NCBI GenBank assembly: GCA_025531455.1
Contig: JAMYHL010000030.1
Location: forward strand, 1-64,000
Direction of reading: 5' to 3'
Length of the DNA stretch: 64,000 nucleotides
From: Apiotrichum sp. Y4204
Taxonomy: Eukaryota > Basidiomycota > Tremellomycetes > Trichosporonales > Trichosporonaceae
This document shows, piece by piece, positions 9,591 through 18,196 of the stretch. The translations under genes were made by a program, and so were the position numbers. The notes beneath the pieces were generated by a model. It was not told the DNA's origin. It did no database searches and saw nothing but the letters and a program-made list of their open reading frames with translations. Position 1 is the first letter of the stretch; each line of letters begins with the position of its first letter.

Positions 9591-11741
9591 ATGTTCTCTC
9601 ACTTCTCAACATTCTTCAACGCCCAGCAAGAGCCGGTCACAATGGCCAGCGACAGCAGCTCGGACAGCTCGTGGCTCGACGTGGGTAATGACGCGTCGAA
9701 CGAGGACGAGGTGGTCTTGGTCTCGCGTCCATTGAGTCCTTCCTTTTCCGTCACCACCGATGAGGCAGACCTACCTGATTATTCGGAACCACAGCTAAAG
9801 GCGCCTCCAGCTCGGTCCCCGCCCGGTGGCGAGGAGCTGTACATCGAGCGAGATGAGAATCACGGGCGAGAGCGAGAACAAGAAGGAGAACGGGCCACTC
9901 GCGAATGTGGTGATACGACACCGCCAACACCAGCGTCACCGCGTACACCTCCTTCACTCTCCACTCCCGAGGAATCCCCACTGCCCACAGGTTGCGAATC
10001 GCATTGGCTCGCGCCGCTGCCGCCTCACGAGGATATCATCGTTGAGCCCGGTGTCTTCCACCCTCTCCATCTACAAGTCGGGGATAACGTCACACTCGGA
10101 CCAAATGTCATGGTTGGGCCAGATGTCACTGTCGGGTCGAGTGTCCACTGGGATAGACCGGAGGCGAGTGGCGATGCCGAGCCTGGGCTTAGCATACCTG
10201 TCGCGAGGACGACTCGTTCCAAACAGCTTGACCCCATGTCCTGTAATAGCGCTGAAACCCTTTCTGCCGTTAAATCGAGTACGGCCGAGCCCGCTCCCCC
10301 GCGACAGCCGCCTTCTGGGCCAGCATCTCGCTCGTGTGAGGAGGACGTGGTGCCCCAATTGGCACGCCTCCGCCTACATGAATCCGTGTCCACCTCACGT
10401 ACTCAACAACGCGCCTCCGAGACAATAACTCAGAATTCCACGCTTGCTGCTCGGGAACCGCAACGCGACTGCAGCGCCACCGACAGTCCGCGTTTGCCTG
10501 CTAAGGGTGAGATTCTCGCGGCGGCTGAGGAGCCCGCGGAATTTGAGAACCTTAACGCCATCATCTATCCAGACAACGACAATGCCGATGACAACAGTAT
10601 CGCCCGTCCTTCAACCTCAAGGTCTACCCCAGCCGACCTTGTGATTGATTGTGCTCAATATCCCAAGATTGTCAACCACATCGTGTCTTTCCTCGACGCT
10701 GACTCACGGCTCGCACTTCGCGCTACTTCCAGGCGTTGGCGCGCTGAGATGGACGGGGTTTTCCAACAACACCTGTTGGTGATCCCGATAAACCCTTGGG
10801 GCCAAATGGAGGCGATTGCCGTTACGGGCAAAGACAGGAAACCATTCTTCTTCAAGCGAGTTGGCAAGTGCGTGCAATCTGTGTCTGAAGTTGAAAGTGC
10901 TAATGACAGTGCTCCTCTCACTGATCGCGAGAAATGCATCCTCAACATGGCGCATACAATTGATATTGACGTGAACGATGGACCAAATCCGTTAACGGAC
11001 CACATGGCGGAAGTTGTCGCGCTCCTCACCGGAAGAATCAATTCACTTGTTCTGCGTTTGCAAGGCCGAAGCATATCCGCGCTCACAGCTGATTTCGGCG
11101 ATGTGGATACGGCCGTGATATTCCCCCCGCGGGTCGAAGCGAGCTCCCCCCAGATGAAGCGCAACATCGTTCCCCAGAGGAAGCGCAATAATGTCAAGTA
11201 CGAGTTGACCGGGTCAGGCCCAGTGAGCGAGTACGCATTTCCGCCAAACATCACATCCGTAGTCATAAGCATTCGCTACGACAAGTCAAACGAACCGCTC
11301 CCTCTGCTCTCCGAGTCCATCTCTCTGGATCACATGAAAAAGATCACATTCGTCTTTACCCGCGCCCCGCCAGACTGTCCCGTCACCGAGCAGACTATGC
11401 CGCCGGACTTTCTCCTCAATCCCATTGCGCGCCTCATTGTGGCCCACCGCGAAGCCAAGATTGTTCTCGTCGGCGTCACCGAGATGCCCGTGAGATGGTT
11501 CAGCGCCTACCGCCTCGGCCCTGACAGTATCCTCTCTGCACTCCGGATGGCCATCTTTGCGTCTGTTCGCCTCGAATACGTCCGGTCCGCATCCAAGGTC
11601 ACGGTCAGCGCCGAAGAGCTACATCGCCGCATCCAGTTTTTCACTCTGGACGAGTATCGCGAGCAGGTGGGCGACGAGACGTTTGCCTTGCATTCCGAGC
11701 CGATTGGGATTGCGCGCCGCGTCTGTGCCGTCGGCTCATGA
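9591..11741 (+). CDS. F-box-like/EYR family protein with long acidic N-terminal region
   Basis: Single exon, 716 residues. The ATG at 9591 has a good context (CAACAATG). Residues 1-350 are disordered, acidic and Ser/Pro-rich. At about 163-186 they include a short hexapeptide-like run with glycine every six residues (VTLGPNVMVGPDVTVGSSV). The helix block is at about 352-400 (YPKIVNHIVSFL, LALRATSRRWRAEMDGVF). Later strands include ITSVVISIRYDKSNEP and KITFVFTRAPP. Near 683-703 comes FFTLDEYREQVGDETFALHS, followed by a 13-residue tail. It is the longest complete copy in the array. Role unknown; the helix block suggests but does not prove Skp1 binding. Confidence 0.82.
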   Translation: MFSHFSTFFNAQQEPVTMASDSSSDSSWLDVGNDASNEDEVVLVSRPLSPSFSVTTDEADLPDYSEPQLKAPPARSPPGGEELYIERDENHGREREQEGERATRECGDTTPPTPASPRTPPSLSTPEESPLPTGCESHWLAPLPPHEDIIVEPGVFHPLHLQVGDNVTLGPNVMVGPDVTVGSSVHWDRPEASGDAEPGLSIPVARTTRSKQLDPMSCNSAETLSAVKSSTAEPAPPRQPPSGPASRSCEEDVVPQLARLRLHESVSTSRTQQRASETITQNSTLAAREPQRDCSATDSPRLPAKGEILAAAEEPAEFENLNAIIYPDNDNADDNSIARPSTSRSTPADLVIDCAQYPKIVNHIVSFLDADSRLALRATSRRWRAEMDGVFQQHLLVIPINPWGQMEAIAVTGKDRKPFFFKRVGKCVQSVSEVESANDSAPLTDREKCILNMAHTIDIDVNDGPNPLTDHMAEVVALLTGRINSLVLRLQGRSISALTADFGDVDTAVIFPPRVEASSPQMKRNIVPQRKRNNVKYELTGSGPVSEYAFPPNITSVVISIRYDKSNEPLPLLSESISLDHMKKITFVFTRAPPDCPVTEQTMPPDFLLNPIARLIVAHREAKIVLVGVTEMPVRWFSAYRLGPDSILSALRMAIFASVRLEYVRSASKVTVSAEELHRRIQFFTLDEYREQVGDETFALHSEPIGIARRVCAVGS

Positions 11742-12524
11742 TTCTCCATCAAGTAAGCCCCGCAAGGACGATTTGCGAACTAGGCTATGCGCGAGTTGTG
11801 CTGCATGTAGGAATCAGGACATTATTACGCTATGATTCATGTTGCAATGTGTACGCAACCTCGAGGGACGCATGCCTGGCTACTGCAACACACTGCTTCT
11901 CACGAGAACAGTATTCGATGATCAACGAAACGCGTCGCTGGATCGCTGTGCCGCACTGTGTGCTCCGCAGCAAGTTGTGCCAAATCGTCGAAGATCAAGG
12001 AGGCAAGAAAAAGCGGACAGATGTACAGATGATCACACATAAAGCGCCTTCCTCGTCCTCTTTTTTTTCTTCCACTTTTCACAGTCCCGTCAACTCTTGT
12101 GTGTGTGTATATACTGTTCAACTTCTTCTTTTCTCTCTTTTCTCTTTTCTTTTCTCTCATCATTCCATTCCATTTTTCTTCCTTCAGTTTCCCCCCTCCT
12201 CCCGTCTCCACTCTCTTCACTTACCTTTGCCGTACTCATCTCCGGCGTACTCATCCTCGTCGTACTCACTACCCGACGTCCTCGGTCCTAATTCTCCAAG
12301 CTTCCTTCAACACAGAACGCACCTCTACGTCGCACAGTGAGTATTCGACACTACCATCGAAAGTTCACGTCCATTAACTCTGCAGCGAACGTTTGGGTCC
12401 GCAAGTCTGCAGCCGACCTTCTTCCCCCACGAACGTTCACGTCCATCACCTACGGGATCCACTGCCAACGTCCTCGTTGAACACTTCCATTACGTTCAAA
12501 GTTCAAGCCCAAGCTCGAAGCGCA
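11742..12524 (+). promoter_or_regulatory. intergenic region with pyrimidine tract and likely leader intron
   Basis: Between two plus-strand family members. An almost pure C/T stretch covers about 12055-12225. A canonical intron follows at 12337-12385 (49 nt, donor GTGAGTAT, branch TTAAC, acceptor TGCAG), upstream of the chosen ATG at 12525, so it probably lies in the 5' untranslated region. Confidence 0.45.
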
Positions 12525-14195
12525 ATGTCCTTCTCCCCAATAACCCATCCCGAAATCTTTAACCAAATTATCGCTGCCGCCGATCCGTCCACACGCTTGG
12601 CCCTCGCAGCGACGTGCTGGCGTCTCCGCCGTCTTATCGCACCTTATAATCACTTGGTCCTTCGCTGCCTCGGTGAACGTGTCATTGACGTGCGTGCTGC
12701 GCCGACCTGGCAACTCGACTGCGCAACGGGTAGGGAGCCCGATTACGACGAAGAGGTCGCACAGTGGGAGTGGGGTACGCTGGACTTCGATGGTGTCCTG
12801 CCCGAGTTTCCCCCCATGGTGTATACCAGCGAGACTGAACGCAAACAACGGCCAAAGCTTCGCCCACCGCGGCCTCTGCACCCAGCCATGGCCCTTCGCG
12901 CAGCATTGTTGGCGAACACACGCATCGTCGATATCGTGGGGCCAGTTTACGACCCTTGGCTTTTCTCCTGCATGAAAAACCTTCGCACAGTGCGCTTGTG
13001 CACTGTCCACGACCAATCCAAACTCTTCCAATGGGCGGATTCGTTCCCATGCCGCATCGTGACTCCCTTTCGCACTTACATTCCGTCGCACCTCTGGGAT
13101 GATTGTGTTATGTTTGGTGGAAGTGTCGTCAGACACGTAGAGTACGAGGAGGACCTCCCGTACTTTGTCGAGTTCCGCACGACTGTTCTCGTATTCACTT
13201 CACTGGAGGCTGAGTGGCAACGTGCCGAAGATCCCGATTTTGTCCTCAAGTACTACGCTCGTGATTACAATTCCCCCTTCGTCTCCGCGTACCTGAAGGC
13301 TATCTACCCTCATTCCACGTCAACTGCGGCACGGATTTGGATCAAACTTCTTTACAGCATAGGACATCAAGAGGACTACGACGATGTGGACGAGCTACTA
13401 CGCAAGAGGGTCCTAGTTGGCCTTCACGATATGGACCCTGGCGTATTCTTCCCCATTTGCCCCGATACCGAATACCCAGTTGCCCCCGATCTCAAGGCTG
13501 AGTTGCGCGCCGCCGCTCGCGACGGAGTGGAACTCGAATTTCTCACCCTGGATGAGTACAATTCCAAACACCCCTTCGACCTCGGCCACTGGTCACCGCT
13601 CGGCGTGAAAGGATACTATAGTCTGTGCGACTGCCATTCTGAGACTGGCACGGTGGAATCATTAGTCAAGATTTCCCATCATCCATTTCTGAGATTTATA
13701 ACCAGTTCCGAGAGACTAGCTAGTAGCGAGATACAGAGACGTCACAGTGTGCCGCATAATGCACAACATTCATACACAAGTGGACAACGGAATTGGGAGC
13801 TTCGTGCAGTGGTAGTAAGGATTGATCGTAAAGTCGTTTTCTTGTCGCGCGGTACATCCATTGTGTCGTCCGTCATTCGCACGTCTCGAGCTCAAATTGC
13901 CTCGGCGAGACCTCCTTCTCGTACTGCGCCCTGGTGCGGAACCGGACGCGCTGAAGGGCTGCGTCCACCTCGTCAATGTCCCACCCGTATCTTCTCCGCA
14001 GCTCGGCACCAAGCGCATCCTGCACGAGGCACACGGGCGAGTCGGTGCGCCAGTCATACGAGCCCGACCAGGAGGAGGCACTCCAGGACCCACACGAGCT
14101 CGGCGATCCCCATTCCGGCTCGATACCCAGCCACTCTGGCTGTAGCGCGTCGACGCCAACCAGGGTATACCGCGCCTCGGGCGCGAGGCAGATGA
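12525..14195 (+). CDS. diverged F-box-like/EYR family protein with readthrough C-terminus
   Basis: From ATG 12525 the frame gives 556 residues; earlier in-frame codons lack an ATG. The helix block is THPEIFNQIIAAAD then LALAATCWRLRRLI. A middle strand is TTVLVFTSLEAEW. The family C-terminal motif survives only in its first half (FLTLDEYNSKHPFDLGHW). Instead of stopping there, the frame runs on for about 190 residues of Ser/Arg-rich sequence. Its last 323 bases (13873-14195) are antisense to the convergent copy ending at 13873. This tail looks like a lost stop rather than selected protein, or a missed intron may end it earlier. The core is confident, the 3' end is not. Confidence 0.7.
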   Translation: MSFSPITHPEIFNQIIAAADPSTRLALAATCWRLRRLIAPYNHLVLRCLGERVIDVRAAPTWQLDCATGREPDYDEEVAQWEWGTLDFDGVLPEFPPMVYTSETERKQRPKLRPPRPLHPAMALRAALLANTRIVDIVGPVYDPWLFSCMKNLRTVRLCTVHDQSKLFQWADSFPCRIVTPFRTYIPSHLWDDCVMFGGSVVRHVEYEEDLPYFVEFRTTVLVFTSLEAEWQRAEDPDFVLKYYARDYNSPFVSAYLKAIYPHSTSTAARIWIKLLYSIGHQEDYDDVDELLRKRVLVGLHDMDPGVFFPICPDTEYPVAPDLKAELRAAARDGVELEFLTLDEYNSKHPFDLGHWSPLGVKGYYSLCDCHSETGTVESLVKISHHPFLRFITSSERLASSEIQRRHSVPHNAQHSYTSGQRNWELRAVVVRIDRKVVFLSRGTSIVSSVIRTSRAQIASARPPSRTAPWCGTGRAEGLRPPRQCPTRIFSAARHQAHPARGTRASRCASHTSPTRRRHSRTHTSSAIPIPARYPATLAVARRRQPGYTAPRARGR

Positions 14196-14997
14196 GATTC
14201 ACGAGGCCGCACATCATCCCCATCCACTGCCGCGGGGCGGTCTCCCCAAATGCCCTCCCCGCTCCGTGTCGCGGTGCGCGGGGGGAGAGAATCACCACGA
14301 CTTCTTCCGGCGTGTGCGTCAGTGCCCACATACCCACTCCGGCTGCAGGGAGCCACCACGCGCCAGGCTCATACGCGAGACTGAGGACTAGACGGGCTAC
14401 GCTCTCGGGGACGGGGGTCGGCGCGTGGGGCGCGTCGGGTTCGGCAAACTGCCCGAAAGCGACGAGGTGCGTGGTCGGGAGGGGACACGCGGACGGGGTA
14501 TTCCCCGCACTGTCGGGGCGGAGGCGGACGCGGACGAGGGGCGCATCCACCCGCGTGGAGAGGTAGTCGAGATACAGCTCGTGTGCCGTCTTGTTCCGAC
14601 TCCGCCGGTATGTAATCTCGGGGAGGGCGATGGGCCCCACGAGGTCGATTGTGCGTGTGCGCTTCAGGTCGAGGGGGAGGGAAAGCGGCGCGGCGTGCGG
14701 TGTGATATCGAGAAAGGTCCGGGTCGGGGTAGCCGCCACGACGATGTGTTGGCTAAACTGCGCGTCTACCTGTTCTCTCATGCCGTGCGAGGTGCGCCGG
14801 AAGACGAGGAGGGTTGGCGGGGACGAAAAGCGCAGGATCGCATCCATTATGTGCGGGAAGAGCGCGTGGTCCAGTGCTGGTGCTGGTGCTGGCTCGGCTG
14901 GCTCTGGTGGCAAATCGGGTTTGGGGCGCTCGGGCTCGAGCTCGAGCCCGAGCTCGAGGCCGCTGGCGGCGAGCGGGGGGTTCATGGTGGCGGACAT
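13873..14997 (-). CDS. F-box-like/EYR family protein
   Basis: Single exon, 374 residues, ATG at 14997-14995. A Leu-Glu repeat near the N-terminus (GLELGLELEPERPKPD) is encoded by a CTCGAG-rich near-palindrome around 14930-14960. The helix block is FPHIMDAILRF, then LVFRRTSHGMREQVDAQFSQH. Strands include VARLVLSLAYEPG and EEVVVILSPRAP. The C-terminal motif is degenerate (FRTRAQYEKEVSPRQFELET): Tyr and Val are kept, but EYR has become QYE. The 3' 323 bases overlap antisense with the plus-strand neighbour. Function unknown. Confidence 0.8.
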   Translation of the reverse strand: MSATMNPPLAASGLELGLELEPERPKPDLPPEPAEPAPAPALDHALFPHIMDAILRFSSPPTLLVFRRTSHGMREQVDAQFSQHIVVAATPTRTFLDITPHAAPLSLPLDLKRTRTIDLVGPIALPEITYRRSRNKTAHELYLDYLSTRVDAPLVRVRLRPDSAGNTPSACPLPTTHLVAFGQFAEPDAPHAPTPVPESVARLVLSLAYEPGAWWLPAAGVGMWALTHTPEEVVVILSPRAPRHGAGRAFGETAPRQWMGMMCGLVNLICLAPEARYTLVGVDALQPEWLGIEPEWGSPSSCGSWSASSWSGSYDWRTDSPVCLVQDALGAELRRRYGWDIDEVDAALQRVRFRTRAQYEKEVSPRQFELETCE

Positions 14998-16053
14998 GGT
15001 GAGATGTAGATGGAGTGTGAGTGCATCGAGATGTGCATCGCGATTGACTTAAGAGCAGGCGGTGTTTGGGCGTGGGCAGGTTGGCCATGTGATGCATACA
15101 CGATCTCTCTCCATCACAGTCCTCGTACTGTGCTCCTTGTTCCGTTCTCGGTGTCCTCATGATGTCACGGGATCTCTGTCAGTAGCGGCGATGTCCGGGC
15201 TACCGATTTGCGATAAGCCATTCCGAATAGGCCTCCGAAATCGAAGATCGAGATTGCCGGACAGTGTCGCCGAGCACACAAAAGTCGGCGGCATCAGTAT
15301 ACTGTAGGTGCGGCGAATGCATAGCGGACGGGCAGGGTAGATGCCGACGTTGCCATCTGTTCTCGAGACGGAGAGGGTCGATAAGCATAGCAAGGAGCAA
15401 GGGAGCAAGGTAGCAAAACAGCAAGGTGGGGTGCAGCCGCAACTATTCCGAAGTCGGCACGATCGGCACGCTCCACCTCCATATCTCAGGAGCTCAGGAC
15501 AACAGCTACTAGCAAGGTCGCATGATCGCATGATTCGGACTCGCCACGCAGGGCGCGCAGGGGGTGATGCGGTTGTACGGTGGGCACGGGACACGGGCGT
15601 GTTGATCGTCTGGATTCTGGGTGCGCGGGCGCGTATTCGTGAACATTTGAACAAAAGTGCACTCACGTTGGAGTGCAGATCGCTGGGATGCGCCTCACCG
15701 GACGATCTGGGCTGGAGGTCCATTCGTGAAGGGCATTCCATTCGTGAGGGCTGCATTCGTCGTGCGGGATTCGGCGAGTGTGGGCGGGACAGTATCGACA
15801 GCATGCATCCTCTCGATCCTCTCTCGCTTGTCTGCGCTCATCGTCACATAAATACATTTAAATGCATTCTACTGACGAGACTCACAATTATAAATGTCAT
15901 TTCTTGGACCCGCGTCCGGGACGCAGGACCCAAGTCCAGACGTGGACGCGAGACCCCAAGACCCAGGAAATCCATTAGAAAAGTGTTACAGACCCGGATT
16001 ACAAAACACCCCGATTCACTCCCGGCCGACTGCAATTTCACTTGGATATTCAA
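14998..16053. other. intergenic, no gene seen
   Basis: About 1 kb without supportable coding frames. A loose GCAAGG/AGCAAGG direct repeat occurs around 15385-15425. The right end flanks the tRNA gene. Confidence 0.5.
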
Positions 16054-16150
16054 TCTTCGCTAGTATATCGGTTAGTATAATCGCCTCTCAAGAGAGAGCC
16101 TTCTAATCAGAAGATCGCGATAGAGCAGGGTTCGACTCCCTGGCGGAGAA
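16054..16150 (+). tRNA. tRNA-Glu (anticodon CTC) with 25-nt intron
   Basis: All arms fold. The acceptor stem TCTTCGC pairs with GCGGAGA (one G-U pair) and the discriminator is A at 16150. The D arm is GTAT/GTAT with loop ATCGGTTA. The anticodon stem ATCGC pairs with GCGAT at 16117-16121. The T arm is CAGGG-TTCGACT-CCCTG at 16126-16142. The loop begins CTCTCA, placing anticodon CTC at 16087-16089. An intron at 16091-16115 sits after position 37, the standard site. Its first bases (AGAGAGAG) can pair with the anticodon, as is common in eukaryotic pre-tRNAs. Confidence 0.9.
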
Positions 16151-16154
16151 TTCC

Positions 16155-16159
16155 TTTTT
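16155..16159 (+). terminator. RNA polymerase III T-run terminator
   Basis: Five T residues begin five bases after the tRNA 3' end; a longer T run follows at about 16185. Confidence 0.7.
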
Positions 16160-16653
16160 CCATTCCCGGGCCTCTGTCCCTCGACTTTTTTCTCTTTCCT
16201 TGTTGCGGAAGACGTTTATTTCTTCTTATTGTGTTGCGTAGTTTGTATTTCGGGTCGCGAAGGTCGCGACGCGCTTCGCGGACACTAGCGTTCGTATCTG
16301 CGCTATCGGTGCCATTGTCTCACCTTGCAATTGTGTCGCGGCCGCTGGCGATCAGGTGATGTCCATTCAGTGCGGGCGCCGATCGCCGGCTCGGAGACTG
16401 CACACGACTTCTGCGGTCTGCACTGGTAGGCCATGCGATAAATACACAACCACCAGACGTATCATCTCACTTGTCGTCGAGACGGCGCTCATATACTGTA
16501 CTCCATAGCCAGACGTCTACCATTCCCCTTACCGTTGCCGTCAGCCCCCCACGACCGATCCACAGGCCATTCGTCTCCATGTCTTTAATATGAAGGAATG
16601 AATGTCATGACACGTCACGATTATATAACTACAGTACAGGGGGTAACACACAT
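16160..16653. other. intergenic, no gene seen
   Basis: Between the tRNA and the 3' end of the VAM7-type gene. A short inverted motif with TCGCGAAGGTCGCGA lies near 16255. No coding frame. Confidence 0.45.
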
Positions 16654-18196
16654 CTATCCGAGGCGGTTGAGCTGGCGCTTTGCACGGCCCATCTTGCCGC
16701 TGACGCGGCTCACGTCGCTGTCGAGCTGCTCGAGCATCTCGTTCTGCACGGCAATCTCGGTGGAAATCTCCTCGCCCATCTTGCGCTGTGTGCGCAGCAG
16801 CCCGCTGAGGGATGTCAACTGCTCGTCCTGCTGCGCCATGCGGTTGTGCTGGAGCTGCACGAGGCCGCGATCGTCGAGCGGGCGCGTCTCGGCCGTCTCC
16901 TTTGGCGGCGAGCGGCGGCCAAAGACACGCCCGGGCGCAAGCTGCTGCATGCCAGCGGACGGCATCGTGCCGGGCATGGTACCGGCGCCCATGCCCATGG
17001 GCGTGCTGGATCCAGAATGGGGTGGTGTGGTACGGCGGACGCCCGCCTCGGCCATGCGCAACAGGTTGGCATGCTCGGCCCGCAGTGCGGATATCAGGTC
17101 TGCTCTCCTGCGGCGCTCGCCATCACCCAACGACGCGAGTGCGGGCGTGTCAAGAGCTTGCTCGAGCGTGTCGATCCGCGGGCCGACATCTCGCAGCTGC
17201 TTGCGCGCCTCACCGCCTGCAGCACGCGATGAAGGGTCGCCTGTGCGTGCGAGGGCGTCACGTTTCAGCAGTGATGCGCGGGCGGAGCGCAACACACCGC
17301 TCGTCGACGTGTGCTCGGATAACCATGATGACGCGGTGATGGTCGTGAATGTTGTTGTAGGGGCGTTGCGTGACGGGACGCCCAAAAAGTCGCCAAAGCC
17401 ATATGCTGACCGCCAGCGCGGGTCCTTTGTCGTGAGAGCTGTGCGGAGATACACCTCCAGACCGACGCGGCGTTGGCGGATCTTCTGTGGGGTCAGGTGG
17501 TGAACTCGGGAAGGAACGCAGAAAAGGTGGCGCGCAGGAGTGCGAGGCCGCGACCAACCACAATGTCTTTTGTAGTGTGACACAGGGAACGGCTGCGAAA
17601 CACCTCGCCACGCCTGTGGAGACAACGCGCAGAACCAATGTCACACCTGTTCAAGGGGGCCCAGGCAGAAGGCTTGCCAGCCACCCTCGCAGATACCCGA
17701 GCCCCAGTTCCTCCCGTCACAGCAGTTTGGCTCGCCACCCATACGGGATTTTGCAGCGCCTGTGAATCTGTGATGCAGGTCTCAATGCACAGTGCAGAAT
17801 GACCATGCAGTTACAGACATGTTCACAGGTCGCAGGTCGCAGTTCGCAGGCCCACACGCGGCCACCGATCCAGCGGCTACCAGTCACACGACACGCACCT
17901 CTTCGTCGTTCATGGTGCGGTTGAACCAGTGTTTTGGCGGCAGCGCCGCGGGCGGCTCCTTGCCCGTCGCCGAGCGGAGCTCGGCATCGAGCGCGAGAAA
18001 GTCATTGTACCGCCGATTCACGGACCACGTGCGGGTGGGAGTGGACACTGGCGTCAGTCGGGAGCGATTCACACATCCATCAAAACTCTTCCCCGGACTC
18101 ACCCTGGATGGTGTACTCGATATGCCGCGAGGGCTTGTGCACGGTGAACGCGTCGGTTATGACGACGTTCTGGATCTCCGCGGCGGAGGAGGCCAT
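16654..18196 (-). CDS. VAM7: Vam7-type vacuolar SNARE (PX domain plus Qc-SNARE)
   Basis: Exons 18196-18103, 18047-17899 and 17484-16654 give 357 residues; phases match. An N-terminal PX domain (about residues 10-115) includes WSVNRRYNDFLALDAEL, the Pro-rich PPAALPPKHWF loop and KIRQRRVGLEVYLRTAL. The C-terminus (about 285-350) is a Qc-SNARE helix with EIAVQNEMLEQLDSDVSRV, where the Gln of VQNEM fits the zero-layer position. There is no transmembrane segment, as in yeast Vam7. The known family role is phosphoinositide-recruited t-SNARE for vacuole fusion. The second intron is 414 nt, by far the longest in the window, yet it joins PX sequence that is contiguous in the family. The middle linker is Gly/Met/Pro-rich. 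Confidence 0.9.

Noticed and set aside
16054..16150. tRNA-Arg(TCT) or tRNA-Leu(CAA) reading of the tRNA locus
   Set aside because: The CTTCTAA and CTCAAGA segments imitate other anticodon loops, but only ATCGC/GCGAT closes the anticodon stem; the other segments fall in the intron.
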